A DNA stretch of 64,000 nucleotides, from the NCBI RefSeq assembly GCF_002794255.1, contig NZ_PGGW01000008.1:124001-188000 (forward strand). Direction: 5' to 3'. The translations under genes and the position numbers were made by a program. Source of the stretch: Streptomyces carminius (GTDB lineage: Bacteria > Actinomycetota > Actinomycetes > Streptomycetales > Streptomycetaceae). Shown piece after piece: positions 49,834-58,118 of this stretch. Positions within the stretch are counted from its first letter, which is position 1, and every line of letters starts with the position of its first letter. The notes under the pieces were generated by a model, which did not search any database, was not told the DNA's origin, and saw only the letters and a list, made by a program, of their open reading frames with translations.

Positions 49834-49895
49834 TCCCGTTCCGCCGCCACCCGGCCGTCGCACCGGACGACGGCGGAACAGGGCGGACGACGGCG

Positions 49896-49934
49896 CCCTG
49901 GTGACGCCGGGGCACTGGCCCGGCGTCACCAGGG
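49896..49934. terminator. second hairpin, 16-bp arms
   Basis: Perfect arms 49896-49911 and 49919-49934 with a 7-nt loop, only 62 bp after the previous terminator. It may back up the first one, or act as a leader structure or attenuator for the protease gene downstream. Confidence 0.65.
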
Positions 49935-50199
49935 GTACCCGGCAGCGAACCTCCCAGCGTATCCCTCCCCCCGGCGCCGGATGCCGGAAGTTGTCCGGTC
50001 ACGAGTGCCCCTGAGCACCGGGACGGACCGGCCCCGTACCTCCTGGCGGCCGGAGCGTGCGGTGTGGGAGCGGCTCCCGCACCGCACCGCCCCGCTCCGG
50101 CACGGACACCAGCACGGCGGCCCGGGCGGCCGTGGGTCCGTACGGCATCCCGGGCCGGTGGCTTCCCGCCGGTCCGCCCGCGCAGTGGAGGTCAGTGAG

Positions 50200-51669
50200 T
50201 TGAGTCACCGACGTGTGAAGAAGCGGACCGGCGCGATGGCAGGGGCGGGGGCGGTGGTCGTCGCGGTCGCGGCGATCGTGCTGCCGAACGCCAGCGCGAG
50301 CTGGAACGAGCCCGCCGGGGCCGGGCCGCGGACGCTCACCTTCGCGTCGGCCGCGCAGCTCGGTTCGACTCTCGCGGCGGACCTCGGAACGGACGCCGCG
50401 GGCTGGTACTTCGACGACGGCGACGACCGGCTGGTGATGAACGTCCTGGACGAGGAGGCGGCCCGGGCGGCCGAGTCACGGGGCGCCCGGGCGGTGATCG
50501 TCGAGAACAGCATGGCGGAGCTGAGGGCCGCCACCCGCACCCTGGGCGACACCGCGTCGATCCCCGGCACCGCCTGGTCGATCGACCCCAGGACCAACAA
50601 GGTCGTCGTCCTCGCCGACAGAACGGTCACCGGCGAGCGGATGGCGGAGCTGCGACAGGCCACCGGCGCGCTGGACGGCGTGGTGACCGTCAAACGGTCC
50701 GCGGGCGAGTTCCGGCCCTTCACCGGGGACCGCGACGGCCTGGGCCGCGACGGCGACGGTGACGGCTTCGGGGACGACGGGTCCCGGGAGAACGGCACCG
50801 ACGGCGGCGCTGCCGGAAGCGTGACCGGTGGAGACGAGACGGGCGGTGCCACCGGTGGGGGCGGAGGGACCGAGGCGGCCGGCGGAGTGGACGGCGGCGA
50901 CGCCATCTTCGGCGGTGGATCACGCTGTTCCCTCGGTTTCAACGTCACTCTCGACGGTGCCCCGGCCTTCCTCACCGCGGGCCACTGCGGCAACGCCTCG
51001 CGGGCCTGGACCGCCGACGCCCAGGGCGGAGCGCCGCTGGGCACCGTCGTGGCGTCGCGGTTCCCGGTGAGCGACTTCGCACTCGTCGTCTACGACGACC
51101 CCGCCGCCCAGGCCTCCGGCACGGTCGACCTCAAGGACGGCACCGTCCAGGAGATCACCCGGGTCGCCGAGGCGAGCGTCGGCATGCGGGTGCGGCGCAG
51201 CGGCAGTACGACCGGCCTCAGCGCGGGCACGGTCACCGGTCTGAACGCCACCGTCAACTACGGCAACGGCGACATCGTCAACGGCCTGATCCAGACCGAC
51301 GTGTGCGCCGAGCCCGGTGACAGCGGCGGCGCGATGTTCTCCGGCGACGCCGCGGTGGGGCTGACCTCCGGCGGCAGCGGTGACTGCACCCGGGGCGGCG
51401 AGACCTTCTTCCAGCCGGTCACCACCGCGCTGGAGGCCACCGGAGCCCAGCTCGGTGGCGGTGGCGGTGGCGGTGGCGGTGGCGGTGGCGGTGGCGGCGG
51501 TGGCGACGGCGCCGGCGGTGCGGACGGCGGCATCGACGACGGTGCCGGTGGTGCCGACGGTGGTGCCGGTGGTGCCGGTGGTGCCGGTGGTGCCGACGGT
51601 GGTGTCGGCGGCGCGGAGGACGGCGGCGCGACCGCCGGAAACGGTTTCCGCGACCCGCGCCGGAACTGA
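50200..51669 (+). CDS. secreted trypsin-like (streptogrisin-type, S1) serine protease with poly-Gly tail
   Basis: 489 residues from the TTG at 50200 (GGAGG 8 nt upstream). A basic N-terminus SHRRVKKRTGAMAGAGAVVV and hydrophobic core make a signal peptide. A propeptide (to about 190) and an acidic Gly-rich linker follow. The protease domain has His in FLTAGHCGNAS (about 261), Asp in VSDFALVVYDD (about 291) and Ser in AEPGDSGGAMF (about 375). The C-terminal 70 residues, starting with a run of 17 Gly, are nearly all Gly, Ala and Asp; canonical streptogrisins lack this or carry a chitin-binding domain. The tail may anchor the enzyme in the wall or matrix. Confidence 0.9.
   Translation: MSHRRVKKRTGAMAGAGAVVVAVAAIVLPNASASWNEPAGAGPRTLTFASAAQLGSTLAADLGTDAAGWYFDDGDDRLVMNVLDEEAARAAESRGARAVIVENSMAELRAATRTLGDTASIPGTAWSIDPRTNKVVVLADRTVTGERMAELRQATGALDGVVTVKRSAGEFRPFTGDRDGLGRDGDGDGFGDDGSRENGTDGGAAGSVTGGDETGGATGGGGGTEAAGGVDGGDAIFGGGSRCSLGFNVTLDGAPAFLTAGHCGNASRAWTADAQGGAPLGTVVASRFPVSDFALVVYDDPAAQASGTVDLKDGTVQEITRVAEASVGMRVRRSGSTTGLSAGTVTGLNATVNYGNGDIVNGLIQTDVCAEPGDSGGAMFSGDAAVGLTSGGSGDCTRGGETFFQPVTTALEATGAQLGGGGGGGGGGGGGGGGGDGAGGADGGIDDGAGGADGGAGGAGGAGGADGGVGGAEDGGATAGNGFRDPRRN
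51454..51495. repeat. hexanucleotide array ggtggc x7
   Basis: Seven perfect ggtggc units encode alternating Gly codons in the protease tail, followed by 9-bp ggtgccggt-type repeats at about 51540-51606. Both arrays keep the reading frame on slippage in whole units, so tail length could vary. Confidence 0.9.
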
Positions 51670-51730
51670 CCGCCCGCACCACCGCCACCTCCCCCTCGCG
51701 GACCGGCGGAGCCCGGCCGCCCCCTCAGCA

Positions 51731-51780
51731 CGGCACGCCCCGGGAGCACCCGTCCCGTCTCCCACCCCCGGGGCGTGCCG
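51731..51780. terminator. 14-bp hairpin after the protease gene
   Basis: Arms 51731-51744 and 51767-51780, perfect, with a 22-nt loop. It separates the protease from the dehydrogenase gene. Confidence 0.75.
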
Positions 51781-51891
51781 TACGGCGTGCGGACGCCGAC
51801 TGAGACCGCCGCGGACGGGTACCCGGCCCCGCGTACGTGACCAGCCGGCCGCGGGCCGCGCCGCCTCCGCCGCCCTTCGAGGAGGGACCTC

Positions 51892-53307
51892 ATGCCCATC
51901 GCGACGACCAACCCGGCCACCGGGGAGACCCTGCAGACCTTCGACGCCCTGGGACCCGAGGAGATCGAGACGCGACTGGAGCGGGCCGCCGGGGCCTTCG
52001 AGGAGTACCGCACCACCGGCTTCGCCGAGCGCGCCGGACTGCTGCGCCGGGCGGCCGACCTGCTGGAGAAGGACCGGGACGACATCGCCCGCACCATGAC
52101 CACCGAGATGGGCAAGCCGGTCACCGCGGCCCGGGCCGAGGCCGCCAAGTGCGTGAAGGCGATGCGCTGGTACGCCGAGCACGCCGCGGACCTGCTCGCC
52201 GACGAGCACCCCTCGCCCGCCGACGTCGAGGACAGCGGCGGCAGTACCGCGTACGTGCGGTACCGCCCGCTGGGCCCGGTCCTGGCGGTGATGCCGTGGA
52301 ACTTCCCGCTCTGGCAGGTGGTCCGCTTCGCCGCGCCCGCGCTGATGGCGGGCAACACCGGTCTGCTCAAGCACGCCTCCAACGTGCCGCGGACCGCGCT
52401 GTACCTGGAGGACCTGTTCCGCCGCGCCGGTTATCCGCAGGGCTGCTTCCAGACCCTGCTGATCGGCTCCGGCGCGGTCGAGGGCGTCCTGCGGGACCCG
52501 CGGGTGGCCGCCGCGACGCTCACCGGCAGTGAGCCCGCCGGACGCTCGGTGGCCTCGGTCGCCGGGGACGAGATCAAGAAGACCGTCCTGGAGCTCGGCG
52601 GCAGCGACCCGTTCCTCGTCCTGCCCTCGGCGGACGTGGTGGCGGCGGCCGAGACGGCGGTCACCGCGCGGACCCAGAACAACGGCCAGTCCTGCATCGC
52701 GGCCAAGCGGTTCATCGTCCACGAGGAGGTGTACGAGGAGTTCACCCGGCTCTTCACGGACGGTATGCGGGCGCTGCGGGTCGGCGACCCGCTGGACGAG
52801 TCCACCGACGTCGGACCGCTGGCCAGTGAGCGGGGCAGGGCGGATCTGGAAGAGCTGGTCGAGGACGCCCGCGAGCGCGGCGCGACCGTGCTGTGCGGCG
52901 GACGGCGGCCCGCGAAGCACCCGGCCGGCTGGTTCTACGAGCCGACCGTCCTGGCGGACGTCACATCGGAGATGCGCGTGCACCACGAGGAGACCTTCGG
53001 GCCGGTGGCGACCCTGTACCGGGTCGCGGACCTGGAGGGGGCGATCGAGGTCGCCAACGACACCTCCTTCGGCCTGAGCTCCAACGTCTGGACCCGCGAC
53101 GCGGCGGAGCAGGAGCGCTGTGTGCGCGATCTGCGGGCGGGCGGCGTCTACCTCAACGGCATGACCGCCTCGCACCCGGCGATGCCCTTCGGCGGGGTGA
53201 AGCGCTCCGGTTACGGCCGGGAGCTGGCGGGCCACGGCATCCGCGAGTTCTGCAACGCCACCACGGTCTGGTACGGCACGCCCCCGGACATGCCCGCCGC
53301 CGAGTAG
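51892..53307 (+). CDS. gabD: NAD(P)-dependent succinate-semialdehyde dehydrogenase
   Basis: A 471-residue aldehyde dehydrogenase. VLAVMPWNFPLWQVVRF is the cofactor motif, LELGGSDPFLVL carries the general-base Glu, and the nucleophile Cys is in QNNGQSCIAAKRFIVHE. The C-terminal signature is EETFGPVATLYRV. The N-terminus ATTNPATGETLQTF and the segment MPFGGVKRSGYGRELAGHGI fit the GabD1-type succinate-semialdehyde dehydrogenase of actinobacteria. It feeds the GABA shunt into the TCA cycle. The ATG at 51892 has GAGGAGG upstream. Confidence 0.9.
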   Translation: MPIATTNPATGETLQTFDALGPEEIETRLERAAGAFEEYRTTGFAERAGLLRRAADLLEKDRDDIARTMTTEMGKPVTAARAEAAKCVKAMRWYAEHAADLLADEHPSPADVEDSGGSTAYVRYRPLGPVLAVMPWNFPLWQVVRFAAPALMAGNTGLLKHASNVPRTALYLEDLFRRAGYPQGCFQTLLIGSGAVEGVLRDPRVAAATLTGSEPAGRSVASVAGDEIKKTVLELGGSDPFLVLPSADVVAAAETAVTARTQNNGQSCIAAKRFIVHEEVYEEFTRLFTDGMRALRVGDPLDESTDVGPLASERGRADLEELVEDARERGATVLCGGRRPAKHPAGWFYEPTVLADVTSEMRVHHEETFGPVATLYRVADLEGAIEVANDTSFGLSSNVWTRDAAEQERCVRDLRAGGVYLNGMTASHPAMPFGGVKRSGYGRELAGHGIREFCNATTVWYGTPPDMPAAE

Positions 53308-53312
53308 CGCCG

Positions 53313-53334
53313 CCGGGGCGGCCGCCCGCCCCGG
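53313..53334. terminator. short hairpin between convergent genes
   Basis: ccggggcgg and ccgccccgg pair around a 4-nt loop, right after the dehydrogenase stop and before the convergent anti-sigma gene. It is modest in length but the only hairpin in this gap. Confidence 0.5.
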
Positions 53335-53372
53335 GACGCGGCGTCACCGGCCGGGGCGTACGGCCCCCGCCG

Positions 53373-53858
53373 TCAGGCCTCGTCCAGCCTCAGCTCCGCC
53401 CACACGACGCGTCCCCGGGAACGGACCGCGGGGATGTCGCCCCAGGCGTCGGCGAGGGTGTCGACCAGTTGGAGTCCGCGTCCGTTGGTCGAGTCCGGAC
53501 CGGCCTGGCGCGGCGCGAGGCCGACCGGGCCGGTGCCCTGGTCGCACACCTCTATGCGCAGCCGCCGCTCGCCCTGCAGGACACGGCAGACGATCCGGTC
53601 GCTGGCGGTGTGCAGGACGGCGTTGGCGGCGAACTCGGATATCACCAGCTGTGCCGTGTCGATGACCCCCCGGGGGCAGTGCCAGCGGCCCAGCCACTCC
53701 GTGAGCAGGTGCCGTGCCGTCCCCACGGAGGAACGCTGGGCCGGTACCTCGAACTGCGCCTGTTTCCGGGGGCGGGGGCGGGGGACGTGTACGGCCGCCG
53801 GGAACATGGGGACCATGGGCGAGGAGTGGGTGTGCGCGGAGTAGGGGAGAGGAGCCAT
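53373..53858 (-). CDS. RsbW-like HATPase_c (anti-sigma/serine kinase-type) protein
   Basis: A 161-residue protein. The GHKL ATPase boxes are visible: N-box LVISEFAANAVLHTASD, G1 IEVCDQGTGPVG, and G2 TNGRGLQLVDTLADAWGD. The N-terminal 30 residues are Pro/His-rich and not conserved. This type of small ATPase is encoded beside XRE-DUF5753 regulators throughout Streptomyces (as in whiJ/abaA-like loci), often with a DUF397 gene. Here it is divergent from the regulator. ATG at 53858 or GTG at 53861. Confidence 0.88.
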   Translation of the reverse strand: MAPLPYSAHTHSSPMVPMFPAAVHVPRPRPRKQAQFEVPAQRSSVGTARHLLTEWLGRWHCPRGVIDTAQLVISEFAANAVLHTASDRIVCRVLQGERRLRIEVCDQGTGPVGLAPRQAGPDSTNGRGLQLVDTLADAWGDIPAVRSRGRVVWAELRLDEA

Positions 53859-54164
53859 CACGGGCTCGCCTTTCGCGTGCCGGGGGACGCTCGCCGGCCG
53901 GCTGCTGCGTCCAGTGCGCCACGGCAGGGGAGGGTGGTGGGTGTGCGGACCGGGCGGGTGGTGGAGGATGGTCCGCGGACCGGGACGGTTCGACGCCGGC
54001 GCGACCGCGTCGTGAACTGGATCACCCGGCTACTATGCTCACTGCTGCACGCAAAAGGCAAGAAGAGTTCTGCAAATTGCAAGATTTAACTTGCACCCTG
54101 GCCGCGTCGCCGGTGCCATGGCACACTGCTCTGCCGGCAAGGCGTGGGTGGGGAAGGAGAGGCC
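53859..54164. other. intergenic region with divergent promoters
   Basis: 306 bp, AT-richer than its surroundings near 54020-54100. It contains the TGCAAG-N6-CTTGCA palindrome (54078-54095) and several further gcaa/ttgc half-sites. No DUF397 gene is hidden in it on either strand. Confidence 0.65.
54078..54095. promoter_or_regulatory. TGCAAG-N6-CTTGCA palindrome
   Basis: A perfect 6-bp inverted repeat with an AT-only spacer (atttaa), in an AT-rich island. It is 70 bp upstream of the regulator start. It is a good candidate operator for the adjacent XRE-DUF5753 protein. Confidence 0.65.
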
Positions 54165-55022
54165 ATGGGCGAGTCCCGGTCGGCGCCGACAGTGGGACAG
54201 ATCGTCCTTGGTCTGCGACTGCGCGATCTTCGGGAACGGGCCGGCAAGTCGTTCGACGAGGCCGCCGCGGTGCTGAGCGTGACCACGTCCACGGTCCGCC
54301 GCATGGAGAAGGCCGAGGTCGGGCTGCGCCCGCTGTACGTCAAGGCACTGCTGGAGAGCTACGGCGTCGGGAAGGAGGAGGCCGACTCCTTCCTCGCGCT
54401 GGTGGAGAAGGCCAACCGGCCCGGCTGGTGGCACCGCTTCCGCAGCGTCCTGCCGGACTGGTTCAGCCTCTACGTCAGCCTGGAGAGCGAGGCGAGCCTC
54501 ATCCGCTCCTACGAGCCCCACTGCGTTCCCGGTCTGCTCCAGACCGAGGACTACGCCCGGGCCCTGCTGCGGACCGGCTTCCCCGCGGCGGACGAGGAGG
54601 AGCTCGACCGCCGGGTCGCGCTGCGCATGGGACGGCAGCAGCTCCTGGCCAAGCCCGGCGCGCCGCGGCTGTGGATGGTCCTGGACGAGCAGGTGCTGCG
54701 GCGGCCGGTCGGGAACGCCGCGGTCATGCGGGCCCAGATCGACCGGCTGATCGAGGAGAGCGCCAAGCCGAACGTCAGCCTGCAGGTCATGCCCTTCGAG
54801 GCCGGCCCGCACCCCGGCATGTTCGGCCCCTTCCAGCTCTTCCGGTTCAGCTACCCGGAGCTGCCGGACGTCGTCTACAGCGAGAGCCTGACCGGCGCCG
54901 TCTACATCGACGAGCGCCCCGAGGTCACCACCTATCTGGAGGCCCTCGACCGCATGGTCACCCAGGCCGTTCCGGTGCAGGAGACCGAGCGGGTGCTGCG
55001 CGGGCTGCGCGAGAACTTCTGA
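54165..55022 (+). CDS. XRE-family regulator with DUF5753 domain
   Basis: A 285-residue protein from the ATG at 54165 (AAGGAGAGG upstream). The HTH is LRLRDLRERAGKSFDEAAAV, then STVRRMEKAEVGLRP. The DUF5753 ligand/partner domain follows: LYVSLESEASLIRSYEPHCV, PGLLQTEDYARALLR, RQQLLAKPGAPRLWMVLDEQ, NVSLQVMPFEAGPHPGMFGP. Such proteins work with a small RsbW-like ATPase, here divergent, and regulate development or antibiotic production in Streptomyces. The usual DUF397 partner is absent. The stop lies in a 13-bp tandem repeat. Confidence 0.92.
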   Translation: MGESRSAPTVGQIVLGLRLRDLRERAGKSFDEAAAVLSVTTSTVRRMEKAEVGLRPLYVKALLESYGVGKEEADSFLALVEKANRPGWWHRFRSVLPDWFSLYVSLESEASLIRSYEPHCVPGLLQTEDYARALLRTGFPAADEEELDRRVALRMGRQQLLAKPGAPRLWMVLDEQVLRRPVGNAAVMRAQIDRLIEESAKPNVSLQVMPFEAGPHPGMFGPFQLFRFSYPELPDVVYSESLTGAVYIDERPEVTTYLEALDRMVTQAVPVQETERVLRGLRENF

Positions 55023-55042
55023 CGAGAGCTTCCGACGAGAGC
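55017..55042. repeat. 13-bp tandem duplication across a stop codon
   Basis: ttctgacgagagc (55017-55029) and ttccgacgagagc (55030-55042), followed by a partial third copy ttctga. The first copy contains the TGA of the XRE gene; the third supplies another TGA in the same phase 24-27 nt on. Confidence 0.85.
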
Positions 55043-55053
55043 TTCTGAGGCGC

Positions 55054-55076
55054 CCGGACCGCCGGGGCCGGTCCGG
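55054..55076. terminator. hairpin between convergent genes
   Basis: ccggaccg and cggtccgg pair around a 7-nt loop, 30 bp after the XRE gene and 13 bp before the end of the convergent topoisomerase gene. Confidence 0.6.
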
Positions 55077-55088
55077 CCCGGTACCGCC

Positions 55089-56120
55089 TCAGCCGCGCGG
55101 CGGGCGGCCGGTGCGGAGCATCCGCAGCACGGCCTCCTCGACGGCGCCCCGGGTGGCGGGCGCTCCGAAGGCCGCCCGGTCCCCGAGCCGGTCGAGGACG
55201 GGGGCGATGGTCACGCCCTCCTCGTACAGCTCGATGACCCGCGGATTGATGTACGAGGCACGGCACACCGCCGGGGTGTTGCCCAGGTACTCGGCCACCT
55301 CCCGCACGGCGCGGGTGACCGCGCGGCGGCGCGCGGTCACGTTCCGGTCGGCGTACCGCGAGACGGCCAGGGCGACGGAGGCCAGCACGGTGGCGTGCCA
55401 GGTGCGGAAGTCCTTGGCGGTGATGTCCACTCCGCCCTGCTCCTTCAGATAGGCATTGAGCTCCTCGCCCGTCAGCTCGTGCCAGCCGGGCCGCTCCCGG
55501 TAGACGAACAGCCGGTCGCCGCCCGCACGGCGGCGCTTCAGGGCGCGTACGGCACGGCAGACCGCCGGGTCGGCCACGGCGCGGACCTGCTCCCTGCCGT
55601 GCTTGGCCGGGTAGCTGAAGGTCACCGCGCCGCTGCCGCAACTGGTGTGCTCGCGCAGCAGGGTGGTCAGGCCGTAGGAGTTGTTCAGCTCCGCGTAGCG
55701 CTCCCCGCCGATCCGGAAGAAACCCAGGTCCAGCAGGCGCGCGGCGGTGGCGAGCACCCGCTGCCGGGTCAGCCCGCGCTGCTGCAGGTGCTCCTCGACC
55801 GCCGCCCGGATACGGGGCAGCGCCTCGGCCACCTCCAGCACGTGGTCGTGCTTGGCCCGCTCCTGCTCGGCCCGGAACCGCGGGTGGTACAGGTACTGGC
55901 GGCGGCCCGCGGCGTCGGTGCCCACGGCCTGGAGGTGGCCGTTGGACCTCGGGCAGATCCACACGTCCCGCCAGGCCGGCGGGATGGCCAGGGCCCGGAT
56001 CCGGGCCAGCTCCGCCGGATCGCGCAGCGGGTTCCCCGCGGCGTCGAGGTAGCGGAAGCCGCGGCCGTGGCGCCTGCGGGTGTGGCCGGGGTCGTCGGGA
56101 CGGGTGTGGCGCAGACGCAA
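55089..56120 (-). CDS. DNA topoisomerase IB
   Basis: A 343-residue enzyme from the TTG at 56120, supported by GGAGG 5 nt upstream and by the family start (LRLRHTRPDDPGHTRRRHGR). The N-terminal domain has YLDAAGNPLRDPAELARIRA, AIPPAWRDVWICP and HLQAVGTDAAGRRQYLYHP. The catalytic domain has GFFRIGGERYAELNNSYGL, TSCGSGAVTFSYPAKHGR, DITAKDFRTWHATVLASVAL and the nucleophile Tyr in NTPAVCRASYINPRVIELYE. It relaxes supercoils without ATP. Bacterial IB enzymes of this type are scattered and resemble the poxvirus enzyme. Confidence 0.93.
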   Translation of the reverse strand: MRLRHTRPDDPGHTRRRHGRGFRYLDAAGNPLRDPAELARIRALAIPPAWRDVWICPRSNGHLQAVGTDAAGRRQYLYHPRFRAEQERAKHDHVLEVAEALPRIRAAVEEHLQQRGLTRQRVLATAARLLDLGFFRIGGERYAELNNSYGLTTLLREHTSCGSGAVTFSYPAKHGREQVRAVADPAVCRAVRALKRRRAGGDRLFVYRERPGWHELTGEELNAYLKEQGGVDITAKDFRTWHATVLASVALAVSRYADRNVTARRRAVTRAVREVAEYLGNTPAVCRASYINPRVIELYEEGVTIAPVLDRLGDRAAFGAPATRGAVEEAVLRMLRTGRPPRG

Positions 56121-56314
56121 GTGATCCTCCAGCCTCACCGGTGCGGCGCAGCTCGTGCGGACGCCGCCGGTACGGCGGGCGCCCGCTCCCGTCCCTTCCG
56201 CTTCCCCCTTTCGGTACAACCATGACAGTGCTCGGCCGTACCGCGCGGCGGGCGGCGTACTCCGGCCGGGCCGGGGAAACCGCTGGACGGAACACCCCTT
56301 GAGGAGGCTGTGGG

Positions 56315-57391
56315 ATGCGAAGTGTGGGGATCGAGGAAGAACTGCTCCTGGTGGACGCGGACAGCGGTGAGCCGCGGGCCGTCTCGGGGGCGGTGCTGGC
56401 CTCCGCGGGGGAGGACGAGGAACTGGAGAAGGAACTGCAGCGGGAGCAGGTGGAGACCGGCACCCGTCCCCGTACCCAGATGGTGGACCTCGCGGTCGAG
56501 GTGCGCCGGTGGCGCGGGGCGGCGTCCCAGCGGGCCCGGGCGGCCGGTGCCGAGGTCGCGGCGCTGGCCACCTCGCCGGTGGAGGCCCATCCCTCGCTCA
56601 GCCCCGACGAGCGCTACCGGCGGATGGCACGGGAGTACGGCCTGACCGTGCAGGAGCAGCTCACCTGCGGCTGCCATGTCCATGTGGGCGTGGAGTCCGA
56701 CGAGGAGGGGGTGGCGGTCCTGGACCGGATCCGGCCGTGGCTGTACCCGCTGCTGGCGATGAGTGCCAACTCGCCGTTCTGGCAGGGCACCGACAGCGGC
56801 TACGCCAGCTACCGCGGCCGGGTGTGGGGCAGGTGGCCGTCGGCGGGACCGGTGGAGGCCTTCGGCTCGGCCGAGCGCTACCACGAGCAGGTGGGCTCGA
56901 TGATCGGGACCGGGGCGCTGCTGGACGAGGGGATGATCTACTTCGACGCGCGGCTGTCGCGCAACTACCCCACGGTCGAGGTACGGGTCGCCGACGTGTG
57001 CCTGGACGTCCACGACACGGTGGTGATCGCCGCGCTCGTGCGCGGCCTGGTGGAGACCGCGGCACGCGCCTGGCGGGCGGGTGAGCCGCCGTCGCCGGTC
57101 GGTGTCGGCCTGCTGCGGCTGGCCGCGTGGCGGGCGAGCCGCTCCGGGCTGATCGGCGATCTGGTGCACCCGGTGACCTTCAAGCCCGCGCCCGCCGAGA
57201 CCGTCGTGGGAGCCCTGGTGGACCATGTCGCCCCGGCCCTGTCGGACAGCGGGGACCTGACCCTGGTCAGGGAGGGAGTGGAGGAGCTGTTCCGCCGGGG
57301 CAACGGCGCCGACGTCCAGCGTGCCGTCATGGAGGAGACGGGCGACCTGGGGGCCGTGGTGCAGGAGGCGGTCCGCAGGACCCTGGCCTGA
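56315..57391 (+). CDS. carboxylate-amine ligase (YbdK/glutamate-cysteine ligase 2 type)
   Basis: A 358-residue ATP-grasp-like GCS2 enzyme. MRSVGIEEELLLVDADSGEP is the conserved start, followed by QVETGTRPRTQMVDLAVEVR, GCHVHVGVESDEEGVAVLDR, ANSPFWQGTDSGYASYRGRV and ARLSRNYPTVEVRVADVCLD. It joins glutamate to cysteine or another amine. In actinobacteria such enzymes are annotated EgtA-like or YbdK; the ergothioneine genes are not adjacent here, so the amine is uncertain. The ATG at 56315 has GAGGAGG upstream. Confidence 0.9.
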   Translation: MRSVGIEEELLLVDADSGEPRAVSGAVLASAGEDEELEKELQREQVETGTRPRTQMVDLAVEVRRWRGAASQRARAAGAEVAALATSPVEAHPSLSPDERYRRMAREYGLTVQEQLTCGCHVHVGVESDEEGVAVLDRIRPWLYPLLAMSANSPFWQGTDSGYASYRGRVWGRWPSAGPVEAFGSAERYHEQVGSMIGTGALLDEGMIYFDARLSRNYPTVEVRVADVCLDVHDTVVIAALVRGLVETAARAWRAGEPPSPVGVGLLRLAAWRASRSGLIGDLVHPVTFKPAPAETVVGALVDHVAPALSDSGDLTLVREGVEELFRRGNGADVQRAVMEETGDLGAVVQEAVRRTLA

Positions 57392-57431
57392 GTGGCCGGG
57401 GCGCTCAGTGTCGAGGACGCGGCCGGGGCGC

Positions 57432-57845
57432 TCAGCGTTCCGCCGCATCCTTGCCCAGCGCCAGCGCCAGCACCCGCTGCTTGAGCCGGCCGATGCACTC
57501 GTCGCAGGCGTGGAAGACGGCCGTCCCGTCCTGGTGCTCCACCTCCGCCAGCAGCGTCACCGGTACGCCCTCGCGCCCGCACCACAGCCAGCAGGCGGCG
57601 GTGCGGTGGGCGGGAGGAGTCCGGACCTGCTCCTCCAGGCGGCGTATGCAGTCCTCGCAGGCGTACAGCGGGGCGTGGGTGCCCCAGGAGATCACCGGTC
57701 CCAGCCAGGTCACCGCCGTGCCGGTGCGCCCGCACCACAGCCAGCAGTCACCGGTGACCCATGCGCACCAGCCGGCCCCGCCGGCCCCCTCCGGCCGCGG
57801 GACGCCGTCCCCTTCCGCGTCTTCCGCGTCCGCGTCGGTGAGCAC
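57432..57845 (-). CDS. duplicated Cys-rich hypothetical protein
   Basis: A 137-residue protein made of two copies of a 43-residue unit. Unit 1 begins CWLWCGRTGTAVTWLGPV and ends YACEDCIRRLEEQV; unit 2 begins CWLWCGREGVPVTLLAEV and ends HACDECIGRLKQRV. Each unit has CxxxC and CxxC, four cysteines suitable for one metal site. The N-terminal 30 residues are acidic. I know no named family. The GTG at 57845 is the only reasonable start. It is convergent with the ligase gene. Confidence 0.75.
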   Translation of the reverse strand: MLTDADAEDAEGDGVPRPEGAGGAGWCAWVTGDCWLWCGRTGTAVTWLGPVISWGTHAPLYACEDCIRRLEEQVRTPPAHRTAACWLWCGREGVPVTLLAEVEHQDGTAVFHACDECIGRLKQRVLALALGKDAAER

Positions 57846-58118
57846 GGGAGCGGCCCTCCTCTCCTGGCCCCGGGGGCGGCGCCCCCCGGTACGGCCCCGC
57901 CGGACCGGTCGGGCCCGCGCTGTCCGGCGCGCTGTCCGGCGCGCCCTGTCATGCGTACCCCGGATCGGTCGGCGGGGACAGCGGAACTCCGGTCAGCTTC
58001 CCGGGCTGTCGACGCTCTTTACAACAGACCCCGGGAAACGGGAACCGGCCCGGCTCACCTGCGCGTCCACTGGTCGCGGTCGTCAGGGGGACGGCCTTGG
58101 ACAGGGGGGTACACCACT
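57846..58118. other. intergenic region between the Cys-rich and lipoprotein genes
   Basis: 273 bp with divergent promoters. A 12-bp direct repeat ctgtccggcgcg occurs twice (near 57918-57941). AT-containing text near 58015-58030 (gctctttacaacag) may be part of the lipoprotein promoter. No gene is seen. Confidence 0.5.

Larger units (their letters stand above)
49770..50199. other. intergenic region with two strong hairpins before the protease gene
   Basis: 430 bp without a gene. It holds two perfect hairpins (49792-49833 and 49896-49934). The rest, to 50199, should contain the protease promoter; I could not assign -10 and -35 boxes with confidence. Confidence 0.6.

Noticed and set aside
51454..51606. 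CRISPR array or satellite in the protease gene
   Set aside because: The repeats are codon-level Gly repeats within an intact reading frame, with no spacers.
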